11,941 nucleotides of DNA from an uncultured Clostridia bacterium. Lineage in GTDB: Bacteria > Bacillota_A > Clostridia > Christensenellales > Aristaeellaceae. The stretch spans positions 1 to 11,941 of the forward strand of contig CAMVBO010000023.1 of the NCBI GenBank assembly GCA_947165745.1. Direction: 5' to 3'. The translations under genes were made by a program, and so were the position numbers. The number at the start of each line of letters is the position of its first letter. Positions within the stretch are counted from its first letter, which is position 1. The notes below the pieces were generated by a model. The model was not told the origin of the DNA and did not search any database. It was given only the letters and a program-made list of their open reading frames with translations. Shown piece after piece: positions 1-7,644 of this stretch.

Positions 1-782
1 TGGGCGGCACCTTCGCGGCCTTCAAGCCCGTGGGCCGCTGCATCGACGACATGTGTCTGAAAAAAGAGGCCGCCATGAAGTGCGCCTTTGGCGAGAATCC
101 CAAGCGCTGTTACAAGGACAAGGGCATTTCCAGCCGCATGAGCAACGCCGCGCTGCTGCGGGAAATGCTGTTCAAGGCCCGGGCATACATGGAAAAACTG
201 GAGGCCGCCGGGGACGACCCGGCCAAGCGGCCCGCCTTTGACATGAAGCTGAACGCGCTGATCCCGGTGCTGAAGGGCGAGGTCCCGCTGAAGGCCCACG
301 CCCACCAGGCCAACGACATCCTCACCGCCATCCGCATCGCCCGGGAATTCGGCGTCAAACTCACGCTGGAACACGTGACGGAGGGCGCGCTGATCGTGGA
401 CGAGCTGAAAAAGGCCGACGTGCCGCTGGCCGTCGGGCCCACCTTCGGCCAGCCCACCAAGATCGAACTGCAGAACAAGAGCTGGCAGACGCCGGTGATC
501 CTGAACGCCGCCGGCTGCCGGGTGTCCATCATCACCGACAGCCCCGTGACCCAGCAGAGCCACTTGCGCTTCTGCGCCGCCATGGCCATCGCCAACGGCA
601 TGCCCCAGGCCGACGCCCTGCGCTGCGTCACGCTGAACCCCGCCCGCCACATCGGCGTGGAGGACCGGGTTGGCTCGCTGGAGGCGGGCAAGGACGCGGA
701 CATCGTGCTGACCGACGGCAGCCTGTTCGATATGCAGGCGAAAATCGTGGCCGTGTATGTGGACGGGGTGAACCGGATTTAG
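1..782 (+). CDS. Amidohydrolase, imidazolonepropionase-like (5'-truncated)
   Basis: The frame is open from base 3 and ends at TAG 780-782, giving about 259 C-terminal residues; the start lies outside the window. Visible landmarks fit the metal-dependent amidohydrolase superfamily (COG1228-like): LKAHAHQAND and LEHVTEG supply metal-ligand histidines of the barrel, IITDSPV supplies the catalytic aspartate, and the end (VGSLEAGKDADIVLTDG) is the small beta-sandwich that closes this fold. The FGENPKR and AALLREML segment is typical of the Firmicutes subgroup of cytosolic amidohydrolases. The substrate cannot be told from sequence; it should hydrolyse a cyclic amide or related C-N bond. The N-terminal HxH metal motif is not in view. 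The family call is firm, the specific reaction is unknown. Confidence 0.88.
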   Translation, partial: GGTFAAFKPVGRCIDDMCLKKEAAMKCAFGENPKRCYKDKGISSRMSNAALLREMLFKARAYMEKLEAAGDDPAKRPAFDMKLNALIPVLKGEVPLKAHAHQANDILTAIRIAREFGVKLTLEHVTEGALIVDELKKADVPLAVGPTFGQPTKIELQNKSWQTPVILNAAGCRVSIITDSPVTQQSHLRFCAAMAIANGMPQADALRCVTLNPARHIGVEDRVGSLEAGKDADIVLTDGSLFDMQAKIVAVYVDGVNRI

Positions 783-936
783 AGTGTGTTTCTAAAATCC
801 TGAACATGCATTTTCGGCGTCTAAGGCTGCATTTCTGTGTTGCTTTTCCTCGACTTGCACAGGGCGCGGAAACAGCGGCTTCCTCGTGCTGATCTCCAAC
901 CCTCTTCCTCGCCGATCATCCTTTCCGAGGTGTTCC
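783..936. other. Non-coding gap between amidohydrolase and gtrA-like gene
   Basis: No supported gene. The first 60 bases are clearly more AT-rich than the flanking genes and carry a direct repeat TGCATTT at 807-813 and 828-834. No terminator hairpin with a T tract and no convincing promoter were found. A frame running through the right part from 837 has no ribosome site and is overprinted on the GtrA gene. The block could be part of a dispersed intergenic repeat, but nothing in this window repeats it. Confidence 0.4.
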
Positions 937-1380
937 ATGCAAAAGCTCAAGTCTCTGTTCCTCAAATACCGCGAACAGATCGCTTATCTGTTCTTCGGCG
1001 GCGTGACCACGGTGGTGAACATCGCCGCCTACGCGCTGCTGTCCCGGCTGGGGCTGTCCACCGGCGTGGCCAACGCCATTGCCTGGGCGCTGGCAGTGGT
1101 GGTGGCCTATATCTCCAACCGCCTCTGGGTATTTGAAAGCAAGGCCCGCGGCGCGGCGGCGGTGAAGGAGCTGGTCAGCTTCGTGGCCTGCCGCCTGGGC
1201 ACGGGCCTGATGGACGAGGCCATCATGGTGCTGGGCGTGGACAGGCTCGGCCCCATCGTCGCCCCCAACCACATGGCCCTGTGGGGCCTGGGCGTGAAGG
1301 TGTTTTCCAACATCCTGGTGATCGTGTTGAATTACGTGTTCAGCAAGCTGTTCATCTTCAGGAAGAAAGAGAATGAATAA
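937..1380 (+). CDS. GtrA-family membrane protein
   Basis: 147 residues with four hydrophobic segments (about 15-35, 40-60, 75-95 and 110-135). The family hallmarks are present: NRLWVF after the second helix, a CRLGTGLMDEA segment in the third, and NYVFSKLFIF near the end. GtrA proteins are small inner-membrane proteins associated with moving lipid-linked sugars, often for teichoic acid or polysaccharide glycosylation; the exact substrate here is unknown. I chose ATG 937 because GAGG (927-930) sits 6 bases upstream and the protein then starts like its relatives. A GTG at 886 would add 17 residues but has no ribosome site. It is followed by a separate terminator at about 1494, so it is probably monocistronic or ends the amidohydrolase unit. 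Confidence 0.85.
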   Translation: MQKLKSLFLKYREQIAYLFFGGVTTVVNIAAYALLSRLGLSTGVANAIAWALAVVVAYISNRLWVFESKARGAAAVKELVSFVACRLGTGLMDEAIMVLGVDRLGPIVAPNHMALWGLGVKVFSNILVIVLNYVFSKLFIFRKKENE

Positions 1381-1407
1381 GGGACCGGATCGCCGCACCG
1401 TCCCGCG

Positions 1408-1437
1408 GACGCTTCGCAGTGACAAGGGTTGAGCGTC
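1408..1437. repeat. Partial copy of the intergenic palindromic repeat, inside a weak hairpin
   Basis: GGGTTGAGCG at 1426-1435 matches one arm plus flank of the palindromic unit found at 2493-2680, in the opposite orientation relative to the preceding gene. It sits within a weak hairpin, GACGCT (1408-1413) pairing with AGCGTC (1432-1437). Only half of the unit is present, so this may be a decayed copy or chance. Confidence 0.3.
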
Positions 1438-1493
1438 GGTTCATCGCGAAAGACCGCAGGCAAGAGCGCAACGCGGCGGACAAATGCTGTGTA

Positions 1494-1529
1494 CAGATCC
1501 TGAGCGCGGCGAAGGATCTGTTTTTCTTT
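1494..1529 (+). terminator. Rho-independent terminator after gtrA-like gene
   Basis: CAGATCC (1494-1500) pairs perfectly with GGATCTG (1514-1520) across a 13-base loop and is followed directly by TTTTTCTTT. It lies about 115 bases after the GtrA stop and before the ZIP promoter, so it insulates the ZIP gene. The rest of 1381-1613 shows no supported gene. Confidence 0.7.
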
Positions 1530-1613
1530 GCGAAGCGCTTGTTCCGCGGCGGTGTTCCCCCTTCCCCGCCGCCCGCATAGTATACCCCAAAAAGTTCACA
1601 CGATTTAACAGGA

Positions 1614-1648
1614 GTTAGATATATCTAACCTTATGGTCGTGCTATACT
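1614..1648 (+). promoter_or_regulatory. ZIP promoter: extended -10 with 16-bp palindromic operator
   Basis: GTTAGATATATCTAAC at 1614-1629 is a perfect 16-bp palindrome. Ten bases further on, TG (1640-1641), one base and TATACT (1643-1648) make an extended -10 element; there is no good -35 hexamer at the expected place, which is covered by the palindrome. A start near 1655 would leave a 5' leader of about 23 nt. The dyad resembles operators of the DtxR/MntR metalloregulator family (TTAG...CTAA), which would fit repression of a metal importer when metal is plentiful. The palindrome and -10 are seen; the regulator identity is inferred. Confidence 0.65.
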
Positions 1649-1677
1649 GTCTCCAACGAACCAAGGGAGGTTTGAAT

Positions 1678-2460
1678 ATGAACATGGAAGTGATCCGGGG
1701 CATACTGATCCCCTTTATCGGCACATCGCTGGGCGCGGGGTGCGTATTCTTCATGCGGGGCAAGCTGAACCCGATGGTGCAGCGGGCGCTGACGGGCTTT
1801 GCGGCGGGGGTGATGGTGGCGGCCTCGGTGTGGAGCCTGCTGCTGCCGGCCATCGAGCAGTCCGCGGACATGGGCCATTGGGCCTTCGTGCCCGCCGCCG
1901 TGGGTTTCTGGATCGGCGTGCTGTTCCTTTTGATTTTGGACAGGACGGTGCCCCATCTGCACGCGGGCACGGGCGAGGTGGAGGGCCCGCGCAGCGCCCT
2001 GGCCCGCACCACGAAGCTGGTGCTGGCGGTGACGATCCACAACCTGCCGGAGGGCATGGCCGTGGGCGTGGTCTACGCGGGGCTGTTGCAGGGCAACGCA
2101 GGCATCTCGGCGGCGGGGGCCATGGCCCTGGCGCTGGGCATCGCCATCCAGAATTTCCCGGAGGGCGCGATCATCTCCATGCCCCTGCGGGCGGAGGGGG
2201 CCAGCACGGGCCGGTCGTTCGTCTACGGCGTGTTGTCCGGCGCGGTGGAGCCCGTCGGCGCGCTGCTGACCATCTGGCTGTCGACCCTCATCATCCCGGC
2301 GTTGCCCTACATGCTGGCCTTTGCCGCCGGGGCCATGATCTATGTGGTGGTGGAGGAGCTGATCCCCGAGACCGCCGCCGGCGCCCATTCCAACCTGGGC
2401 ACGGTGATGTTCGCCCTGGGCTTCACGGTGATGATGGCGCTGGACTGCGCCCTGGGTTGA
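1678..2460 (+). CDS. ZIP-family divalent metal transporter
   Basis: 260 residues with about eight hydrophobic helices. The metal site motifs of ZIP helices 4 and 5 are present: HNLPEGMAVG (121-130) and QNFPEGAIISMPL (158-170), plus EELIPE (226-231) in the next conserved block. A short histidine-bearing loop (HLH, 93-95) lies in the variable region between helices 3 and 4. It most resembles the bacterial ZupT/GufA-type ZIPs that bring zinc, iron or manganese into the cytoplasm. Start ATG 1678 is chosen because AAGGGAGG (1663-1670) is 7 bases upstream; an ATG at 1633 would place that site inside the protein. It has its own promoter and palindromic operator, and is followed by a hairpin array and a terminator. 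Confidence 0.9.
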   Translation: MNMEVIRGILIPFIGTSLGAGCVFFMRGKLNPMVQRALTGFAAGVMVAASVWSLLLPAIEQSADMGHWAFVPAAVGFWIGVLFLLILDRTVPHLHAGTGEVEGPRSALARTTKLVLAVTIHNLPEGMAVGVVYAGLLQGNAGISAAGAMALALGIAIQNFPEGAIISMPLRAEGASTGRSFVYGVLSGAVEPVGALLTIWLSTLIIPALPYMLAFAAGAMIYVVVEELIPETAAGAHSNLGTVMFALGFTVMMALDCALG

Positions 2461-2476
2461 GCCGGTAGAACCGGCT
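2460..2476 (+). terminator. Short hairpin at ZIP stop codon
   Basis: AGCCGGT (2460-2466) and ACCGGCT (2470-2476) form a 7-bp stem with a 3-base loop starting on the last base of the ZIP stop codon. There is no T run, so it is more likely a 3'-end protecting hairpin than an efficient terminator by itself. Confidence 0.4.
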
Positions 2477-2492
2477 GTCATTCGCTGCCGCC

Positions 2493-2687
2493 TTTGAGCG
2501 CAGGGCGCTCAACCCCACTCGCTGTCGCCTTTGAGCGCAAGGCGCTCAACCCCACTCGCTGCCGCGCTTTGAGCGCGGGGCGCTCAACCCCACTCGCTGC
2601 CGCGCTTTGAGCGCAGGGCGCTCAACCCCGCTCGCTGCCGCCTTTGAGCGCGGGGCGCTCAACCCCACTCGCTGCCGCCTTTCTGGC
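2493..2687. repeat. Tandem array of five 37-38 bp palindromic units
   Basis: Five units begin at 2493, 2530, 2568, 2606 and 2643 with TTTGAGCGC, then 2-3 variable bases, GCGCTCAA, and a conserved tail CCCCACTCGCTGCCG. A sixth, incomplete tail runs to about 2687. Each unit can fold into an 8-bp stem (TTGAGCGC with GCGCTCAA). The small differences lie mostly in the loop (AGG, AAG, GGG) and in one extra GC after the tail. Related single copies lie at 3774-3813 and 6502-6520. The structure resembles REP/BIME-type intergenic repeats. Confidence 0.85.
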
Positions 2688-2690
2688 ATC

Positions 2691-2730
2691 AATTCCCGGC
2701 GCCACTGATTCCAGCGCCGGGAATTTTCGT
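2691..2730 (+). terminator. Strong terminator hairpin, loop CACTGATTCCA
   Basis: AATTCCCGGCGC (2691-2702) pairs perfectly over 12 bp with GCGCCGGGAATT (2714-2725) across an 11-base loop, followed by TTTCGTT. Oriented to end ZIP transcription. Its innermost 19 bases match those of the hairpin at 2840-2876 except for one base. Confidence 0.75.
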
Positions 2731-2776
2731 TCTCCAGACCCATGGTCAATCAACGTGCAAGCGCGGAATCGCCATC

Positions 2777-2805
2777 CGGGCCGCCCGTCGATCATGGGCG
2801 GCCCG
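2777..2805. other. 10-bp perfect hairpin of unknown role
   Basis: CGGGCCGCCC (2777-2786) pairs with GGGCGGCCCG (2796-2805) across the 9-base loop GTCGATCAT. No T tract follows on either strand, so it is not an ordinary terminator. It lies midway between the two hairpins that share a loop, within the convergent ZIP/regulator gap. Confidence 0.6.
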
Positions 2806-2833
2806 TCTGTGTAGGCGGTATTGCGAATCGCAT

Positions 2834-2876
2834 GATAAACACCCCCATGCGCCACTGACTCCAGCGCATGGGGGTG
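2834..2876 (-). terminator. Terminator hairpin of the XRE regulator, same loop as 2691-2730
   Basis: CACCCCCATGCGC (2840-2852) pairs perfectly over 13 bp with GCGCATGGGGGTG (2864-2876), loop CACTGACTCCA. On the minus strand the stem is followed by TTTATC and lies 27 bases after the regulator's stop codon, so it probably ends that transcript. The loop and closing GCGC are shared with the hairpin at 2691-2730, while the outer stem is unrelated. Confidence 0.65.
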
Positions 2877-2903
2877 CGTTTGCGGATCTTTTGCTGCGGA
2901 AAG

Positions 2904-3671
2904 CTACCGCTTCTTATACAGGACGAGCTCCGGGTCGGCGCCGTCCTTGCCATAGGTGCAGACCAGTATGAATTCCATATTGGCCAAAACGCCGAAGCAC
3001 CGGTCGCCGCCAAAGGTCGATTCCAGCTGGTTGCCCAGATAGGTGGTCTGGTCGTTCAAAAACTTCACCTTTGCGCCGCCCGGCAGCGGATACTGCAGGT
3101 TCACATAGCTTCCGACGAGGGCGTTCAGCTTTTCGACCCTCGGCAGGCCTTCGATGTGAAGGTCGTTGATCTCCCGGATCAGCTGCGCCTTGAACGCCTC
3201 AAACTGGCCGTCGTCGCTGAGCTCCTCGTACCGCTTCCAATAATCCAGCGTGGGCAGCACCTGCTTCAAATGGGCGCGGGCCTGCTCCTCGGTGACGTCC
3301 CCGCCCGCCATGTTGCGAACGCAGACCTCGATCAGGTCGTCCATGTCGCTGTACATATAGGTGCCGTCGGCATAGCACCACTTGCAATAGTCCTCGTTGA
3401 ACGCGCCGTCGGCCTCGCGGCTGATGATGCCGTCCTCCGTCAGCGGCATGCCGCAGCACTGGCAGTACAGCTGCCTCGGCGCGCCCAGCAGCGTGTTGAT
3501 GGACACATCGTACTCCTTCGACAGCAGCTTCAGCGTGTCGGTGTTGGGCTGGGTCTCCCCCGTCTCCCAGCGGCTGACAGCCTGGCGCGTCACCAGCACC
3601 CGCCCGGCCAGCTCCTCCTGGGTCAGGCCCTTCTTCTCCCGCAGATCGCGCAGTATCTCCCGGATCTCCAT
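2904..3671 (-). CDS. XRE-family regulator fused to a zinc ribbon
   Basis: 255 residues. Residues 1-63 are a Cro/C1-type helix-turn-helix (GLTQEELAGRVLVTRQAVSRW is the diagnostic region, ending in SINTLLG). Residues 69-130 form a putative zinc ribbon with cysteines C70, C72, C73 and C96, C99 (YCQCCGMPL ... YCKWCYADG). The C-terminal part (about 195-255, PLPGGAKVKF ... GDRCFGVLANMEF) is a compact conserved-looking domain I cannot name. It should be a cytosolic DNA-binding protein whose effector may be sensed by the Cys cluster or the C-terminal domain; the regulon is unknown. Start ATG 3671 is preferred because AAAGGGGG lies 7 bases upstream; two in-frame ATGs 10 codons earlier overlap the likely -10 box. 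The gene is convergent with the ZIP gene and lies downstream of the copA terminator. Confidence 0.85.
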   Translation of the reverse strand: MEIREILRDLREKKGLTQEELAGRVLVTRQAVSRWETGETQPNTDTLKLLSKEYDVSINTLLGAPRQLYCQCCGMPLTEDGIISREADGAFNEDYCKWCYADGTYMYSDMDDLIEVCVRNMAGGDVTEEQARAHLKQVLPTLDYWKRYEELSDDGQFEAFKAQLIREINDLHIEGLPRVEKLNALVGSYVNLQYPLPGGAKVKFLNDQTTYLGNQLESTFGGDRCFGVLANMEFILVCTYGKDGADPELVLYKKR

Positions 3672-3696
3672 GATGAATCCCCCTTTCGTTGGTATC

Positions 3697-3725
3697 ATCA
3701 TAAACGATTACATAAAAAAGCGCAA
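3697..3725 (-). promoter_or_regulatory. Candidate promoter of the XRE regulator gene
   Basis: On the minus strand TTGCGC (3720-3725), a 17-base spacer and TATGAT (3697-3702) precede the gene, with a likely start near 3690. The -10 is good (5 of 6) and the -35 poor (3 of 6). The -35 lies in the arm of the copA terminator, so the two signals overlap. Confidence 0.45.
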
Positions 3726-3745
3726 GCAACGAGCTGTTGCCTGCG
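3714..3745 (-). terminator. Terminator of the copper operon
   Basis: On the minus strand, CGCAGGCAAC and GTTGCTTGCG form a 10-bp stem (one G-T pair, 5-base loop; plus-strand 3721-3745) followed by C and six T residues (3714-3719). It is 77 bases beyond the copA/copZ stop codon and separates that unit from the regulator gene. Confidence 0.8.
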
Positions 3746-3773
3746 TTTTCATATCATTCAGTCATACCGCTTG

Positions 3774-3813
3774 GGGTTGAGCGCCCCGCGTTCAAAGCGC
3801 GGCAGCGAATGGC
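3774..3813 (-). repeat. Single copy of the palindromic repeat after copA
   Basis: Read on the minus strand this is a whole unit of the 2493-2687 family: CGCTGCCGCGC, then TTTGAACGC, GGG, GCGCTCAACCCC. One arm carries a G-to-A change that breaks a pair. It begins about 9 bases after the copA/copZ stop, in the same orientation relative to the gene as the array after the ZIP gene. Confidence 0.7.
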
Positions 3814-3821
3814 CTTGCGTC

Positions 3822-6407
<2,586 letters not shown>

Positions 6408-6429
6408 GGATTTACCTCGTTTCAGATTT

Positions 6430-6473
6430 CGCGCCGCGCCCGCGTGCCGCGCTTGCGCCTGTGGCGCGGCGCG
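6430..6473 (-). other. GC-rich hairpin between csoR and copA
   Basis: CGCGCCGCGCC (6430-6440) and GGCGCGGCGCG (6463-6473) form a perfect 11-bp stem with a 22-base loop. There is no T run, so it is not a classical terminator. It may set relative csoR and copA mRNA levels by processing or partial attenuation. No separate copA promoter was found in 6408-6518. Confidence 0.5.
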
Positions 6474-6501
6474 CGGGGCAATTCCGCGCGGCAGCAAACA
6501 G

Positions 6502-6520
6502 GGTTGAGCGCCTTGCGCTC
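6502..6520 (-). repeat. Palindromic repeat core overlapping csoR stop codon
   Basis: On the minus strand TGAGCGC, AAG, GCGCTCAACC: the palindrome core of the 2493-2687 family. The first TGA of the arm is the csoR stop codon (6519-6521). Orientation relative to the gene is the same as at the ZIP and copA 3' ends. Confidence 0.6.
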
Positions 6521-6830
6521 ATTTCAGCTTCTTCATCAGTTCCACGGTCTCGCCGATGATTTCGGTGTTGCCCTCGCGGATCTCCTCCGCCACGCAGGCC
6601 TCCATGTGGCTTTGCAGCACCTGGTAGCCGAAGTTTTGCAGGGCTCGCTCCACGGCGCTGATCTGAATCAGTATGTCCCCGCAGTAGCGGTTTTCATCCA
6701 GCATCCGGCCGATGCCGTTCAGCTGGCCGACCATGCGGCTGATGCGGTTCTTCAGCAGCTTCAGCTCCGCATCGCTGCGGGGCGTGTGGCGCTGGTGGCA
6801 GGCGGGGCAGTTTTCATGCTCGTGATTCAT
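6519..6830 (-). CDS. csoR: CsoR-type copper-sensing repressor
   Basis: 103 residues, all-helical DUF156/CsoR family. The Cu(I) ligand triad Cys-His-Cys is present as C50 (ENRYCGDIL), H75 and C79 (QSHMEAC), which separates it from formaldehyde (FrmR) and nickel (RcnR) sensors. KLLKNRISRMVGQLNGIGRML is the DNA-contacting first helix. The N-terminal tail is rich in further possible ligands (H3, H5, C8, C11, H12, H15). In this family copper binding releases the repressor from DNA, turning on copper export genes. Start ATG 6830 has AGGAG 8 bases upstream; in-frame starts further up would overlap the operator. copA follows directly, and the promoter carries two CsoR-like dyads, so autoregulation is expected. 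Confidence 0.93.
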   Translation of the reverse strand: MNHEHENCPACHQRHTPRSDAELKLLKNRISRMVGQLNGIGRMLDENRYCGDILIQISAVERALQNFGYQVLQSHMEACVAEEIREGNTEIIGETVELMKKLK

Positions 6831-6848
6831 GGTATCGCTCCTCATCGA

Positions 6849-6864
6849 ATACCCCCATGGGTAT
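6849..6864 (-). promoter_or_regulatory. Second CsoR-type operator, downstream of the start point
   Basis: ATACCC, four bases, GGGTAT at 6849-6864 is a perfect 6+6 dyad of the ATACCCC...GGGTAT type bound by CsoR proteins. It lies in the 5' untranslated region between the promoter and csoR, about 18 bases before the start codon. Confidence 0.7.
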
Positions 6865-6876
6865 CTTGCGGATGGT

Positions 6877-6905
6877 ATTATATACCCCCGGGGGCTATTT
6901 GTCAA
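6877..6905 (-). promoter_or_regulatory. csoR-copA promoter with CsoR operator in the spacer
   Basis: On the minus strand the sequence is TTGACA (6900-6905), a 17-base spacer and TATAAT (6877-6882): a perfect sigma-A promoter. The spacer is filled by a dyad, ATA-CCCCC-GGGGG-C-TAT (plus 6882-6898), matching the CsoR operator pattern, so the repressor would block polymerase. The -35 box encodes the last Leu-Asp-Lys region of the upstream methyltransferase, and that gene's TAG stop (6895-6897) is inside the spacer. Confidence 0.88.
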
Positions 6906-7644
6906 GGGGTAAATATCCTATTTTCCTGCGGACGTAGATCAGCACGAAATTCAGGATGCGGTCCAGGCCCCTTTCCAGATACGCCCTGTCCCGGAGGGCG
7001 AATGCATGGCCCGACGCGAACCAATCCCTCCAGGCCGCGTCAAAGCACTCGGCCTCCTGCACGGCCACGTCGCACCGATCCCCGCACTCCGCCATAAGCA
7101 GCGCGCGCCACCAGCCGACGGTGTGAAACAGCAGCGCGTCGTCTCCCTCGGCCCATTCGTTGAACAGCGCGCCCATCGTGCCCTCCGGCTCCCGGCGCAG
7201 GCCGGGGACGGCGATCATCACATGGCCGCCCTCCCGGACAAAGGGCAGCACCTTTCGCGAAAACACGCCCGGCTTGCCGCCGAAGTAGTGGTAGGCGTCC
7301 ACGCTGACGATCGCGTCGAAATAACCGCAGGCAAAGGGCATGTCCATCGCGTCGCCATGGATCGGGACGATCCTCTCCCCGAGGCCATCCCGGCGGATCC
7401 GCTCGTAATTCTCCGACGCGGAGACCCACAGGTCGAAGGCGAACACGGCCTTCGCGGGCGTCTCCTTCGCCAGAAAGATGGAAGTCACGGCCGGGCCGCA
7501 GCCCAAATCCAGCGCGCGGTCAAACCGGGCGTCCCCGGGCGCCTTGCGCAGCAGCTCGTCCAGCAGCCGGATGGAATTCGGCCCCATCATGCAGTCCTTC
7601 GTGAAATAAGCGCCGTAGCGCGCGCACCTGTCCATGTCATTCAT
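6895..7644 (-). CDS. Class I SAM-dependent methyltransferase
   Basis: 249 residues with the Rossmann-type methyltransferase core: motif I LDLGCGPAV (45-53), acidic D71 at the end of strand 2 (FAFDLW), GDAMDMPF (97-104) and motif IV YFDAIVSVDAYHYFG (108-122), then a hydrophobic strand in VREGGHVMIAVPG. The second half carries the substrate domain and is not diagnostic, so the methyl acceptor is unknown. Start ATG 7644 has GGAGGG 8 bases upstream, inside the 3' end of mutS2. The gene overlaps mutS2 by 8 bases, which points to translational coupling and a shared transcript. Its 3' end carries the csoR promoter. Confidence 0.85.
   Translation of the reverse strand: MNDMDRCARYGAYFTKDCMMGPNSIRLLDELLRKAPGDARFDRALDLGCGPAVTSIFLAKETPAKAVFAFDLWVSASENYERIRRDGLGERIVPIHGDAMDMPFACGYFDAIVSVDAYHYFGGKPGVFSRKVLPFVREGGHVMIAVPGLRREPEGTMGALFNEWAEGDDALLFHTVGWWRALLMAECGDRCDVAVQEAECFDAAWRDWFASGHAFALRDRAYLERGLDRILNFVLIYVRRKIGYLPLDK

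Noticed and set aside
837..1136. 99-codon frame overlapping the start of the GtrA gene
   Set aside because: No ribosome site, no family resemblance, and the GtrA frame clearly codes.
1442..1460. AAAGACCGCAGGC resembles the 5' half of a ribosomal protein L10 leader
   Set aside because: The required partner (CCTGCCGAGG-like) is absent downstream and no rplJ gene follows; only about ten bases match.
1582..1588. ATACCCC like a CsoR half-site upstream of the ZIP gene
   Set aside because: There is no second half to make a dyad, and it lies well upstream of the promoter.
2493..2687. Repeat array considered as CRISPR
   Set aside because: Units are contiguous palindromes without unique spacers, and no cas gene is near.
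2546..2855. Small minus-strand reading frames over the palindromic array
   Set aside because: They are translations of the repeat, without ribosome sites or protein-like features.
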